DNA from: Haliea salexigens DSM 19537
GTDB lineage: Bacteria; Pseudomonadota; Gammaproteobacteria; Pseudomonadales; Halieaceae
NCBI RefSeq assembly: GCF_000423125.1
Contig: NZ_AUHJ01000003.1
Span: forward strand, 237,652 to 301,651
Reading direction: 5' to 3'
Length of the DNA stretch: 64,000 nucleotides
This document shows, one piece after another, positions 27,355 through 36,356 of this stretch (its first letter is position 1; the number at the start of each line of letters is the position of its first letter). A program made the translations under genes and the position numbers. The notes beneath the pieces are model-generated. The model was given only the letters and a program-made list of their open reading frames with translations, ran no database searches and was not told where the DNA came from.

Positions 27355-27822
27355 ATGCTCGCCCCTCAGGACATTGAGATACTGAAACTACTGCAGCGGG
27401 ATGCCACCACCAGCACCGCCAGCATCGCCGACAGGATCAACCTGTCCCAGTCACCCTGCTGGCGCCGCATCAACCGCCTGGAGGAAGAAGGCATTATCCG
27501 GCGGCGTGTCGCGCTGCTGGATCGCGCACAGTTGGGTATGGATGTGGTGGTGTTCGCCACCATCAACCTGACCGCCACCGGGCGCCAGAACCTGGTGAGC
27601 TTCGAAACCGAAATCGTCGATCACCCCGAAGTGGTCGAGTGCTATACCATGACCGGCATCTGGGACTACATGCTGAAGATTGTTACCCGCGACATCCGTC
27701 ATTATGAAGACTTCGTGCGCAACACGCTGACCACCAGCCCCGGCATTCGGGAGTTGCACTCCCACATGGCGGTGACTGAAATCAAGAACACCACCGAATT
27801 GCCGCTGGATACCCAGCTCTAG
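27355..27822 (+). CDS. Lrp/AsnC family transcriptional regulator
   Basis: Regulator of 155 residues. It has an N-terminal helix-turn-helix (ASIADRINLSQSPCWRRINRLEEEGII, about residues 22-48) and a C-terminal RAM amino acid-binding domain (VVECYTMTGIWDYMLKIVTRD, GIRELHSHMAVTEIK). ATG 27355 is chosen over a distant in-frame start at 27271 that would cross the palindromic operator. The divergent oxidoreductase and leucine dehydrogenase genes suggest it works like BkdR, responding to branched-chain or aromatic amino acids (inference from context). It is followed seven bases later by an aminotransferase. Confidence 0.93.
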   Translation: MLAPQDIEILKLLQRDATTSTASIADRINLSQSPCWRRINRLEEEGIIRRRVALLDRAQLGMDVVVFATINLTATGRQNLVSFETEIVDHPEVVECYTMTGIWDYMLKIVTRDIRHYEDFVRNTLTTSPGIRELHSHMAVTEIKNTTELPLDTQL

Positions 27823-27829
27823 GACGCGC

Positions 27830-28972
27830 ATGTTAGAGAGCAAACTCCCGGCGGTTGGCACCACCATCTTCTCGCACATGTCCGCTCTGGCGAGCGAATG
27901 TGGCGCATTGAACCTGTCGCAGGGCTTTCCCGATTTCCCCGCACCCGAGCGCTTGCGACAGGCGCTGGCCCGGCAGGCGCTGGAAGGGCACAACCAGTAC
28001 GCACCGATGGCGGGGCTACCCGCATTGCGCGAAGCGATCGCTGGGCAACTGGCACATCATCGCGGCGTAGTGTGCGACGCAGACACTGAAATCACCGTAC
28101 TGCCGGGCGCCACCGAAGCGATCTACTGCGCCATCACCGCCTGCGTGTCCGCCGGCGACGAAGTAATTCTGCTCGACCCCTGCTACGACAGCTATCGACC
28201 CGCGGTGCTGCTGGCAGGTGGTGTTCCGGTACATGTGCCGCTAGACCCCGTGACGTTCATGCCCAACTGGGCCTGTATCGAGGCCGCCATTTCCAGGCGC
28301 ACGCGCATGCTGGTCATCAACTCGCCTCACAATCCTACCGGCGCAGCGCTGGCACGGGAGGACCTCGAAACCCTGAACAGACTGGTCGCCAGGCACGGCC
28401 TGCTGGTGGTGAGCGACGAGGTCTATGAATACCTGATTTACGATGGACGCACGCACCACAGTGCACTGCAATTCGACGCTCTGCGCGCGGCCACTTTTGC
28501 CGTATTCTCCTTCGGCAAAACCTACGGTGTCACCGGCTGGAAAACCGGCTACTGCGTAGCGCCCCCTGCGCTCACGGCAGAACTGCGTAAAATCCACCAG
28601 TATGTCTGCTTTGTCGCCGTCACCCCGGTGCAGCAGGCACTGGCTGAATTCATGCGCGCCGAGCCCGATTACCCGTTGACGCTGGCGGCGCGATACCAGC
28701 ACAAGCGCGATCTGTTCAATCGTGCCCTCGCCGGTTCGGCGCTACGCCTCACACCCAGTGCCGGCAGCTATTTTCAGCTACTGGACTATGCTGCACTCAG
28801 CGACAGCGCCGATGTTCAGCTCTGTGAAGCGTGGACCCGGGAGGTGGGCGTTGCCTCCATACCCGTATCGGTGTTTTACCAGCAACCGCCTGCACAGCGG
28901 CTTTTGCGCTTCTGTTTTGCCAAGCAGGACGCCGTGCTGCAGCAGGCCGCGGAGCGACTATGCAAAATCTGA
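27830..28972 (+). CDS. PLP aminotransferase (YbdL/methionine-kynurenine-glutamine type)
   Basis: Class I aminotransferase of 380 residues with the PLP lysine K230 in FSFGKTYGVTGWKTGY, the cofactor region NSPHNPTG, and SDEVYEYLIYDG. The N-terminal SQGFPDFPAPERL is typical of the YbdL/kynurenine aminotransferase branch, which uses methionine, glutamine or aromatic amino acids. The next gene, an omega-amidase, overlaps it by 13 bases; together they form the transaminase/omega-amidase pair that recycles glutamine-derived 2-oxo acids. The symbol is left empty because the substrate is not certain. Confidence 0.92.
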   Translation: MLESKLPAVGTTIFSHMSALASECGALNLSQGFPDFPAPERLRQALARQALEGHNQYAPMAGLPALREAIAGQLAHHRGVVCDADTEITVLPGATEAIYCAITACVSAGDEVILLDPCYDSYRPAVLLAGGVPVHVPLDPVTFMPNWACIEAAISRRTRMLVINSPHNPTGAALAREDLETLNRLVARHGLLVVSDEVYEYLIYDGRTHHSALQFDALRAATFAVFSFGKTYGVTGWKTGYCVAPPALTAELRKIHQYVCFVAVTPVQQALAEFMRAEPDYPLTLAARYQHKRDLFNRALAGSALRLTPSAGSYFQLLDYAALSDSADVQLCEAWTREVGVASIPVSVFYQQPPAQRLLRFCFAKQDAVLQQAAERLCKI

Positions 28973-29733
28973 ATGTCACCCTGGTGCAGTGCGAACTGGC
29001 CTGGGAGGCCCCCGAAGACAACCGGCGCCACCTCGAAGCACTGCTCGAGAAAAGCGCCGGTGGAACGGACCTCATCGTCCTGCCGGAAATGTTCACCACC
29101 GGTTTTTCCATGAACGCACTGGCCAATGCCGAATTACCCGGCGGCGCTACGGAGTGCTGGATGCTGCGGCTGGCCGCACAGCACGATTGTGCCCTCACCG
29201 GCAGCATCGCAGTGCGCTGCGAAGACCAGGTCTACAATCGCATGCTGTTTGTCACACCCGACGGCAGCGTCAGCCACTATGACAAGCGCCACCTGTTTCG
29301 CATGGCGGGTGAGCACGAACGTTACGGCGCTGGCCAACAGCGCGTTACCGTGGCCTGGCGTGGCTGGCGGGTGTTGCTCCAGGTCTGTTACGACCTGCGC
29401 TTTCCCGTGTTCAGCAGAAACCGGGAGGACTACGACCTGGCTCTGTACGTGGCCAACTGGCCCGCTGCGCGGCGCACACACTGGCGTGCCCTGCTTCCAG
29501 CACGTGCCATCGAAAACGCTGCCTGTGTGGTGGGCGTGAATCGTGTGGGGCAAGATGCCAAAGGCATTGGGTATTCGGGGGATAGCCTGGCGATCGCCGC
29601 CGATGGCAGCATGCTGGCTGACCTTGAAAACAAAAACGGCACTGCCAGTATTACTCTGAACAGTGCCGATCTACTTGCGTACCGTACGCGTTTCCCCTGC
29701 CAGCTGGATGCGGACGACTTTCAGCTGCGCTGA
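28960..29733 (+). CDS. Omega-amidase (YafV-type nitrilase superfamily)
   Basis: Nitrilase-fold amidase of 257 residues with the catalytic triad E43 (VLPEMF), K109 (YDKRHLF) and C143 (QVCYDLRFP). The sequence resembles E. coli YafV, which hydrolyses 2-oxoglutaramate and related omega-amides. ATG 28960 lies within the end of the aminotransferase frame, a strong sign of coupling. The transaminase step would make the omega-amide of a 2-oxo acid and this enzyme would hydrolyse it, making the transamination irreversible (established for the glutaminase II pathway; inferred here). Confidence 0.92.
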   Translation: MQNLNVTLVQCELAWEAPEDNRRHLEALLEKSAGGTDLIVLPEMFTTGFSMNALANAELPGGATECWMLRLAAQHDCALTGSIAVRCEDQVYNRMLFVTPDGSVSHYDKRHLFRMAGEHERYGAGQQRVTVAWRGWRVLLQVCYDLRFPVFSRNREDYDLALYVANWPAARRTHWRALLPARAIENAACVVGVNRVGQDAKGIGYSGDSLAIAADGSMLADLENKNGTASITLNSADLLAYRTRFPCQLDADDFQLR

Positions 29734-29738
29734 ATAGT

Positions 29739-29765
29739 CGCCCTGCAGCCAGCAGATTCAGGGCG
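29739..29765. terminator. Hairpin between convergent omega-amidase and ompA genes
   Basis: CGCCCTG (29739-29745) pairs with CAGGGCG (29759-29765) across a 13-base loop, in the 37-base gap between convergent stops. No U tract follows on either strand, so it is only a possible bidirectional terminator. Confidence 0.35.
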
Positions 29766-29770
29766 CCGGC

Positions 29771-30799
29771 TTACTTCTTGTATTCAACTTCCAGCGTTGC
29801 CATTACACGGCGGTTTGCAGCACGACCTTCGCTGGTGTCGTTGCTGGCGACCGGGCGCGCTTCGCCGTAACCTACAGCTTCCAGGCGGTCAGCGCTGATA
29901 CCGTGCTGATTCACCAGGAGGTCAACCACAGCCTGTGCACGACGCTGCGAGAGTTGCTGGTTGTAGTTTTCTGGGCCGACGCTGTCGGTGTGACCTTCAA
30001 CATCAACCTGCAGGTCGTTGAAGCGCTTCAGGAATTCCGCCAGCTCGCTGATGTCGTTGAAGTACATCTCTTTGACTTTGGTTGAATCAAAGTCGAAGTT
30101 GACTTTCAGCTTGATGGACGCCACCTGGGTTACCGGCAGCGGGCAGCCAGTTGCGTCTACACGCGTGCCAGCGGCTGTGCCGGGGCACTGGTCGCGATCG
30201 TCGTTTACGCCGTCGCCATCAGAATCCACAGGAGCCGCCGCAACCACGACCGGCGCGGCGTCTTCTTCCACTTTACCGAAGTAGTAGTTCAGGCCAGCGG
30301 TGAGCAGGAAGTCGTTTTCGCTCTCGTCCAGGCTGTGCAGCATGCGCGCGTCAAGGCGGGCACCGAAACGCGGTGTCAGCATCCAGCGCAAACCACCGCC
30401 GGCGTTGGCTGTGGTTTCAACGGTGTCGAACAGGTCAGCGTCGATATCGATTTCACCCATGCCGAAAGCCAAGTAAGGACGGACGCGATTGCCGCCGCCG
30501 ATGTAGCTGCCGGTGTAATACATCATGCCCACCTGCCACGCAGCGACGTCGGTTTCCGTACCGTCGTTGTAACGCGTGCTGTCTTCGGCGTACATGACCT
30601 CAGCGGCCCAGTTATCGGTAAAAGCCCACTCGAGGCCAACAACCGGAGTTTCAGTGTCTTTCAACCGACGGTCGCCATCGAACACGAACTGACCGATGCC
30701 AGCGTTGAGTGTCAGCGGGACCTCGGCAGAAACCGGCGCAACAGACATGGATGCAGTGGCTGCGATTGCAGCAACACCGGCGAAAAATTGTTTTTTCAT
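29771..30799 (-). CDS. OmpA family outer-membrane protein
   Basis: Outer-membrane beta-barrel with a peptidoglycan-binding tail, 342 residues. It has a signal peptide (MKKQFFAGVAAIAATASMS), an eight-strand barrel (about 25-190) ending LLTAGLNYYFGK, and a calcium-type thrombospondin-3 repeat (DSDGDGVNDDRDQCPGT). The OmpA C-terminal domain follows, with FDFDSTKV, VEGHTDSVG and LSQRRAQAV. The start is ATG 30799 with AGGAGAG upstream. Its own leader of about 130 bases separates it from hda and contains a 12-base palindrome. The organisation is that of Pseudomonas OprF-like proteins. Confidence 0.93.
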   Translation of the reverse strand: MKKQFFAGVAAIAATASMSVAPVSAEVPLTLNAGIGQFVFDGDRRLKDTETPVVGLEWAFTDNWAAEVMYAEDSTRYNDGTETDVAAWQVGMMYYTGSYIGGGNRVRPYLAFGMGEIDIDADLFDTVETTANAGGGLRWMLTPRFGARLDARMLHSLDESENDFLLTAGLNYYFGKVEEDAAPVVVAAAPVDSDGDGVNDDRDQCPGTAAGTRVDATGCPLPVTQVASIKLKVNFDFDSTKVKEMYFNDISELAEFLKRFNDLQVDVEGHTDSVGPENYNQQLSQRRAQAVVDLLVNQHGISADRLEAVGYGEARPVASNDTSEGRAANRRVMATLEVEYKK

Positions 30800-30844
30800 T
30801 ACACTCTCTCCTGATTGCATGACACGGCCCCCTATTTCATTGGC

Positions 30845-30856
30845 CATTACGTAATG
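30845..30856. promoter_or_regulatory. Palindrome in the ompA leader/promoter region
   Basis: CATTACGTAATG is a perfect 12-base palindrome 46 bases upstream of the ompA start, next to a TATCAT that could be a -10 box on the minus strand. It could be an operator for the porin gene; no regulator is identified. Confidence 0.35.
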
Positions 30857-30931
30857 ATACAGAGTCATCTCTCATTCGCCACCACAACAAGGCTAAATAA
30901 TTCACAGTCTTGATTGGGAATATTTCTCGCG

Positions 30932-31633
30932 CTAGAGGCCGAGCACACCCTTGACGAAAGGCACCGTGAGTGCGCGCTGGTCGGCCAGCGAACGGGCATC
31001 CAGCGTCTCCAGCACGTGCATCAGCGACGCCATGTCGCGCGGCGCGCGACTCACCAGGAAACGGCTGACTTCCAGGGGCATATCGAGCCCGCGACAACGA
31101 GCACGGAACTGCAGGATAGCCTGCATGCCGGCATCGTCCGGTGCGGGCAGCTGAAATACCGGCCCCCAACCCAGCCGGGAGCGCAGGTCGGCCAGCAACA
31201 CGGGCAGCTGGCGAGGACTGCTATCCGCAGCAAACACCAGCCGGCAGCGGTTCTCGCGGGCGCGATTGAACAGGTGGAACAGGGCCTCCTCCCACTCCGG
31301 CTGGCCAGCCACCCGGTCAAGATCGTCGATGCACAGCAGGCGCTGGCCTTCGAGCCCACCGAGCAACTCTGCGGCCGGCAAGTTGCCCAGATCTGCCAGA
31401 GGCAAATAGGAGCTACTCCCCGGACACAGGTGGCAGGCCGCCTGCAGCAGATGCGACTTGCCGCTGCCGGCGGGACCAAACAGATACAGGGTCGGCTCCC
31501 CCTCCGCCATGCACTGGGCCTGCAATGCGGCCAACAGTGGCTCGTGCACCGCGGCGCCCAGAAAACTGGCGAAGGTCGCGTCATCCCGCAGCCGTACGTT
31601 CAGGGCCAGCTGCCGGGCGGGCACAGCAGACAC
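30932..31633 (-). CDS. hda: DnaA regulatory inactivator Hda
   Basis: AAA+ protein that, with the DNA-loaded beta clamp, stimulates ATP hydrolysis by DnaA and prevents re-initiation of replication. From GTG 31633 it has 233 residues, like E. coli Hda. It has the N-terminal clamp-binding peptide region (RQLALNVRLRDDATFASF), Walker A at 53-60 (GPAGSGKS), the Walker B-like LLCIDDLD, SSPRQLPVLLADLRSRL (sensor/box VII region) and the conserved end LTVPFVKGVLGL. A longer frame to 31759 would overlap perM and adds unrelated residues. It lies five bases behind perM. Confidence 0.93.
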   Translation of the reverse strand: MSAVPARQLALNVRLRDDATFASFLGAAVHEPLLAALQAQCMAEGEPTLYLFGPAGSGKSHLLQAACHLCPGSSSYLPLADLGNLPAAELLGGLEGQRLLCIDDLDRVAGQPEWEEALFHLFNRARENRCRLVFAADSSPRQLPVLLADLRSRLGWGPVFQLPAPDDAGMQAILQFRARCRGLDMPLEVSRFLVSRAPRDMASLMHVLETLDARSLADQRALTVPFVKGVLGL

Positions 31634-31637
31634 CGCC

Positions 31638-32720
31638 TCAATCCCCGCTGTAAAGCTGGCTGGCACGGTAGTAGGCCATGGCGTGGCGCACGAAAACCAT
31701 AATAACCGCCGACACCGGCAGCGCGACCAACACGCCGACAAAGCCCGCAATCTGTCCACCGGCCATCAGGGCAAAGATTACCGCCACCGGGTGCAAGCCA
31801 ATGCGATCGCCCACCAGCACCGGGGTCAACAGCACACTTTCCAGCACCTGGCCCACGCCGAACACCAGCGCGACCCAGAGCAGGATTGTCCACTCCTGGA
31901 ACTGCACATACGCCAGCACGCAGGACGCCAGAATACCGACGACAAACCCGAGGTAGGGCACAATGCTGGCAAGCCCCGCAACAACGCCGAGCACCAGCGC
32001 GAACTGCACCCCGACGAGCCACAGGCCAGTGCTGTAGATCACCCCCAGCGAGCACATGACCAGGAACTGGCCGCGCAGAAACGCACTCAGCACCTCGTCT
32101 GCTTCCCGCACCAGAGCAATCGCGTTCTTGTGCCAGGCAACCGGCACGATACCCAGCGCCTTTTCCATGAGGATGTCCCAGTCGCGCATGAGGTAGAAGG
32201 CCACCACCGGCACCAGCGCGAGATTGAACAAGCCGGCGAGAAACCCGGCACCTGAGCCGGTTAGGCTTTTCAGGGTGGACGCCGTCACCTTACCCAGGGA
32301 CTGCCAGTGCTCGGCAAGCTGCCCGGACCAGTCGATCTGCGGCAGCTGGGCCGCAGGCACACTCAAACGATCGCGCAGCCAGGGCACGAGCGTCTGCGTA
32401 AGCCATTGATATAAAGCAGGTATTTTCTGGATCAGGGCATCCAACTGCTGTAGCACCAACGGTACGGCAACGAGCATCCCGACCACAATCAGGCCGGAAA
32501 ACAGGACGAAAACCACCAACACCCCTGCCGTACGCCCGAGCTTGCGGCGTTCCAGCGCATCCACCACCGGATCGCCCAGATAGCCGATCAAAGCCCCGAG
32601 TACAAACGGCAGCAAAATGGGCTGTAACAGGTAGAAGGCCAAAGACAGCGCCACGAGCAGCGCCAGGGCCAGGGGCCAGCGCTGCACGGGCAACTGGCTG
32701 TCGGGTTCTAGTTGCGCCAC
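31638..32720 (-). CDS. perM: AI-2E family transporter/PerM-type permease
   Basis: Polytopic inner-membrane protein of 360 residues from the AI-2E/PerM family, with about eight hydrophobic segments. Landmarks are PILLPFVLGALIGYLGDPVVD, an extramembrane stretch with LPQIDWSGQLAEHWQ, PYLGFVVGI, and LTPVLVGDRIGLHPVAVIFAL. The transported substrate of this subgroup is not known; Na+/H+ exchange and AI-2 export have been proposed for other members. Gene order DUF2066-perM-hda is common in gammaproteobacteria. It overlaps the DUF2066 gene by 13 bases. Confidence 0.92.
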   Translation of the reverse strand: MAQLEPDSQLPVQRWPLALALLVALSLAFYLLQPILLPFVLGALIGYLGDPVVDALERRKLGRTAGVLVVFVLFSGLIVVGMLVAVPLVLQQLDALIQKIPALYQWLTQTLVPWLRDRLSVPAAQLPQIDWSGQLAEHWQSLGKVTASTLKSLTGSGAGFLAGLFNLALVPVVAFYLMRDWDILMEKALGIVPVAWHKNAIALVREADEVLSAFLRGQFLVMCSLGVIYSTGLWLVGVQFALVLGVVAGLASIVPYLGFVVGILASCVLAYVQFQEWTILLWVALVFGVGQVLESVLLTPVLVGDRIGLHPVAVIFALMAGGQIAGFVGVLVALPVSAVIMVFVRHAMAYYRASQLYSGD

Positions 32721-33811
32721 AGGTAATTCAGTCCTTTTCCGGTGCCGGCCGCGGCCGGTCGCATACGGGGGTTCAACTCGATGATTGAAGCCAGCTGGGA
32801 GGCGTCTGCCGCCGCCACAACAGCGAGAGTCAGCCTGTCTTTATCCAGCGCGGTCACGCGCGCCTGCCGGATAGGCTCCAGGCTCTCCAGCCAGCTCATG
32901 ATCGCCGCGTAGTCGGCGTAGCCCGCCACCCCACTCACGTTCAGCAACAGGGTATCGCCGGCATCGGCGCCGCTAATGGCATAGCGCGCCGCCATATCTT
33001 CCACCACCAGATCGACCCCGCCGCGCAAGAAACTATTCGCGTCCGTACGCGTGGCACTGCGGTCCTGCCGCCCCTGCGTGGACAGATAAGCCCAGTCACC
33101 GACCACATCGCCCGCCGCCAGTTTTGCCACACGCCCGGCCAGCACCTCGGTGGCGCGATAGCGTGTAGAGGCGGCGATCAACAGAGGCGACGGCAGGTGC
33201 CAGGCTTCGGCGGGGTCAAGCGCTGCGGCGTCGGTGAGGTCAAGCAGCGGAAAGCGCAACGGAACGCCCCGGCGGCGGAAGCCTTCGGTGAGCTCGGCAG
33301 CCAGTTCCGGATGCGCCCCCGGGCTGACAAAACTGCGTTGACCGGCCTCTTCCACCACCAACCAGACGAGAACAGCGGGGCGGGTCGCGGTCCAGATGGG
33401 GGCTCCCGCGCTCAGCAGCAAATCGCGCACCTGAGCCGGGTCAAACTCCACCCGGGCGGACAGTGCCGCGTCGCCGCTGTCAATCCGGTTGTAGGAATAT
33501 TGCTGCACCCGCGCCCGCGCGGATTGCAGCGCCCCCGCGACCTCGGGACGCGCCAGCACGTCCACCGACCCGGACACCTTGACCAGCACCTGCGCCAAAC
33601 CTTCCTCGGCGGCGCGCGCAAGCTCCGCTTCATCGCGATTGGCAACCGGCACATCGGCCACGTACAGATCGCGTACCAGCTCTGCCGGAAACGCATTACA
33701 CACCACGAGTAACAGGCTTGCTGCCACCCACTTGAGGGGCGCACCCAAAATGGCCTCCGGCGAATCAGGAAAAAGGCCATTGTAACAGCAGCGGGGGAAG
33801 TGGAGCTGCAT
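32708..33811 (-). CDS. DUF2066 family protein
   Basis: Exported protein of unknown function, up to 367 residues, with a signal-like segment near residues 28-43 (WVAASLLLVVCNAFPAE). It then shows DUF2066 features: LYVADVPVANRDEAE, ARAAEEGLAQVLVKVSGS, YSYNRID and VWLVVEE. The best-placed start is unclear: ATG 33811 gives a 27-residue leader before the hydrophobic stretch, while an internal TTG preceded by GGAGG would place the signal peptide at the N-terminus. Standard first gene of the DUF2066-perM-hda unit, opposite purM. No catalytic motif is recognised. Confidence 0.85.
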   Translation of the reverse strand: MQLHFPRCCYNGLFPDSPEAILGAPLKWVAASLLLVVCNAFPAELVRDLYVADVPVANRDEAELARAAEEGLAQVLVKVSGSVDVLARPEVAGALQSARARVQQYSYNRIDSGDAALSARVEFDPAQVRDLLLSAGAPIWTATRPAVLVWLVVEEAGQRSFVSPGAHPELAAELTEGFRRRGVPLRFPLLDLTDAAALDPAEAWHLPSPLLIAASTRYRATEVLAGRVAKLAAGDVVGDWAYLSTQGRQDRSATRTDANSFLRGGVDLVVEDMAARYAISGADAGDTLLLNVSGVAGYADYAAIMSWLESLEPIRQARVTALDKDRLTLAVVAAADASQLASIIELNPRMRPAAAGTGKGLNYLWRN

Positions 33812-33856
33812 CGGCGTGAAAATTGCCGCAGGCGTGAATCGCTCCGCGATTAGGGC

Positions 33857-33862
33857 TAGAAT
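33857..33862 (+). promoter_or_regulatory. Possible -10 element for purM
   Basis: TAGAAT (five of six to consensus) lies 51 bases before purM in the divergent gap with the DUF2066 gene. No good -35 hexamer sits 17 bases upstream, so the call is weak. Confidence 0.3.
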
Positions 33863-33912
33863 ACGCCCCCTGCCACGGCAGCAGCCAGCAACCGAATCGG
33901 ACCTCGCACACC

Positions 33913-34950
33913 ATGAGCACAGACAATCAGGGCAAAGCCCTCAGCTACAAAGATGCCGGCGTGAATATCGACGCCGGCAATGCACTGGTGGAGCGCATCA
34001 AACACGTTTCCCGACGCACTGCTCGCCCGGAAGTACTGGGCGGCCTGGGTGGTTTTGGCGCGCTCTGCGAAATACCCGCCGGCTACCGGCAGCCAGTTCT
34101 GGTCTCTGGCACCGATGGCGTCGGCACCAAGCTGCGCCTTGCGCTTGAGATGGGCATACACGACACCATCGGCATCGACCTGGTCGCGATGTGCGTCAAC
34201 GATCTGGTGGTGGCAGGTGCCGAGCCGCTGTTTTTCCTCGACTACTACGCCACCGGTGCCCTGAATATCGACACGGCCGCCGCCGTTGTCAGCGGCATCG
34301 GCCAGGGCTGCGAGCTCGCGGGCTGCGCACTGGTGGGTGGAGAAACCGCCGAAATGCCCGGCATGTACGAAGGCGAAGACTACGACCTGGCGGGCTTCTG
34401 CGTTGGCGTGGTGGAAAAGGCCGACATTATTGACGGCAGCAAGGTCGAGGCCGGCGACACGCTGATTGCCATCGCCAGCAGCGGCCCGCACTCCAACGGC
34501 TACTCACTGATCCGCAAGATATTGGAGGTCAGCGGCGCGTCCCTGCAACAGCCCTTCGGCGACAGCACTCTGGGTGAAACCCTGCTCACGCCCACGCTGA
34601 TTTACGTCAAGGCATTGCTCGCCCTGTTTGGCGAGGTTGAGGTCAAGGCACTGAGCCACATCACCGGCGGCGGCTTGCCGGAGAACCTGCCGCGGGTACT
34701 GCCGGCTGACTGCCGCGCGGTGGTGGACACCGCAAGCTGGTCCTGGCCACCGATTTTCCAGTGGCTGCAGGAACAGGGAAACGTCGCCACGCCCGAGATG
34801 TACCGCACCTTCAATTGCGGCGTGGGCATGGTGCTGTGTGTCGCACCGTCCGCTACCCGCACCACGCTCGATCTGCTCGCCCGTGAGGGCTTGACGGCAT
34901 GGCAGCTGGGCACGATTGAGCACGGCGAGCACGGGGTGGAACTGGCCTGA
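33913..34950 (+). CDS. purM: Phosphoribosylformylglycinamidine cyclo-ligase (AIR synthetase)
   Basis: Fifth step of purine synthesis, ATP-dependent ring closure to aminoimidazole ribotide. The 345-residue protein carries the family's landmarks [66 protein letters not shown] and [16 protein letters not shown]. No residue of these motifs is missing. The stop shares a base with the purN start (TGATG), so the two are translated together, as in many gammaproteobacteria. Confidence 0.98.
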   Translation: MSTDNQGKALSYKDAGVNIDAGNALVERIKHVSRRTARPEVLGGLGGFGALCEIPAGYRQPVLVSGTDGVGTKLRLALEMGIHDTIGIDLVAMCVNDLVVAGAEPLFFLDYYATGALNIDTAAAVVSGIGQGCELAGCALVGGETAEMPGMYEGEDYDLAGFCVGVVEKADIIDGSKVEAGDTLIAIASSGPHSNGYSLIRKILEVSGASLQQPFGDSTLGETLLTPTLIYVKALLALFGEVEVKALSHITGGGLPENLPRVLPADCRAVVDTASWSWPPIFQWLQEQGNVATPEMYRTFNCGVGMVLCVAPSATRTTLDLLAREGLTAWQLGTIEHGEHGVELA

Positions 34951-35645
34951 TGTCGGGGAGATCACCCGGCCGCATTGCGGTGCTTATCTCCGGTCGCGGT
35001 TCCAATATGCACGCCCTGATTGACGCCTGCAACAGCGGTGCCCTGCCTGCGGAAGTCTGTCTGGTCATCAGCAACCGTGCTGATGCAGAGGGCTTGCGCA
35101 GCGCGCGGGAGGCCGGTATCGAAACCGCATGCATCGCCCACGCAGATTTCCCAGACCGCGAGGCGTTCGATAGCGCACTGGTGGCGAGGCTCCAGCAGGC
35201 GCAACCGGATCTGGTGGCCCTGGCGGGGTTCATGCGCATTCTAACGCCGGTATTTATCACACCTTTTGCCGGTAGATTATTGAACATTCATCCGTCATTG
35301 TTGCCCAAGTACCCGGGGCTGCACACACACCAGCGGGCCATTGACGCCGGAGACAGTGAGGCCGGAAGCACCGTCCACTTTGTCACCCCCGAGCTGGACG
35401 GTGGCCCACCCGTACTGCAGGCGCGTGTCCCGATACAGGCCCATGACACCGCGGACAGCCTCGCGCTGCGCGTTCTGGAGATGGAGCACGCCATATACCC
35501 GTTGGCCGCCCGCTGGTTCCTGCAGGGCAGGCTCACACTGGACAAACAAGGAGCACATTTCGATGGCCAGAAGATTCCCGCGAATGGGCTTCACTACCGG
35601 CCGCCCGTCAACGCTGATGGCGCTGCTGCTGGGAGCCGCCCTTAG
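34950..35645 (+). CDS. purN: Phosphoribosylglycinamide formyltransferase
   Basis: Third step of purine synthesis, using 10-formyltetrahydrofolate. The 231-residue enzyme has the phosphate loop ISGRGSNMHAL, the hydrophobic folate strand FMRILTPVF, the catalytic Asn-His in NIHPSLLPKYPGLHTH and the catalytic Asp in TPELDGGP. The C-terminus runs about 20 residues longer than in E. coli and overlaps the start of the next gene by 83 bases. It is the second cistron of purM-purN. Confidence 0.97.
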   Translation: MSGRSPGRIAVLISGRGSNMHALIDACNSGALPAEVCLVISNRADAEGLRSAREAGIETACIAHADFPDREAFDSALVARLQQAQPDLVALAGFMRILTPVFITPFAGRLLNIHPSLLPKYPGLHTHQRAIDAGDSEAGSTVHFVTPELDGGPPVLQARVPIQAHDTADSLALRVLEMEHAIYPLAARWFLQGRLTLDKQGAHFDGQKIPANGLHYRPPVNADGAAAGSRP

Positions 35646-36348
35646 TGCCGCGTTAGCCGCGGGCCCGGCCCGGGCCACAGCATCTGCAGAACCTGAGCTG
35701 CAGCCCTACCTGGTCAAATACTCCACGTCGGCGCGGGGCATGACGGTGACGCTGGAGCGCGAGCTGAAAGCCGAGGGTGAGGGCCGCTACACGCTGACCA
35801 ACGGCGGCACGCTTCTGGTCGTGGGCTTCCACGAAGTGGCGGTGTTCAACGTTGAGGGCACGGAGATTCACCCAAAATCCTACATTTACCAGGGCACAGG
35901 CCTGATCAACCGCCGTCGCGAGGTGCATTTCACGCCTGGCGCCGATACCGTGCGCAGCTTCTACAAGGATGAATGGTACGAATTGCCCTACACCGAGGGC
36001 ACGCTGGACCGCATGAGCCAGCAGGAACAGCTGCGCCTGCAATTGATGGCGAAGGAGAACCCGAAGGAAAACCTGCAGGTCCGCATTGCCGACGGCAAGC
36101 GCATTCGCGACTACGAGCTGGTGTATGTGGGCGAAGAGATTCTGGACACCCCGCTGGGCCCGGTGAACACGCTGCACTTCGAGCGGCTACATGAAGAACC
36201 GGACCGCGAGTCCGACATGTGGCTGGCGCCGGAGTGGGATTACCTGATGGTCAAAACCATCCACGTGGAAGACGACAAGCCGGTGGAAGTGTTGCTCGCC
36301 GAAGGCAGCATGGGCGGCACACCGCTACAGGCCACCGCCACTCCCTGA
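35563..36348 (+). CDS. DUF3108 exported protein
   Basis: Exported protein of 261 residues with a signal peptide (LMALLLGAALSAALAAGPARA) and a DUF3108 domain. Landmarks are YLVKYSTSARGMTVTLERELK, SYIYQGTGLINRRREVHF, LDRMSQQEQLRLQLM and LAPEWDYLMVK. Function of the family is unknown; the fold is predicted to be beta-rich and periplasmic. ATG 35563 is supported by AAGGAG nine bases upstream although it lies inside purN; later ATGs at 35584 and 35617 would also keep the signal peptide. The purM-purN-DUF3108 order is common in related bacteria. Confidence 0.9.
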   Translation: MARRFPRMGFTTGRPSTLMALLLGAALSAALAAGPARATASAEPELQPYLVKYSTSARGMTVTLERELKAEGEGRYTLTNGGTLLVVGFHEVAVFNVEGTEIHPKSYIYQGTGLINRRREVHFTPGADTVRSFYKDEWYELPYTEGTLDRMSQQEQLRLQLMAKENPKENLQVRIADGKRIRDYELVYVGEEILDTPLGPVNTLHFERLHEEPDRESDMWLAPEWDYLMVKTIHVEDDKPVEVLLAEGSMGGTPLQATATP

Positions 36349-36356
36349 AATGTGCC

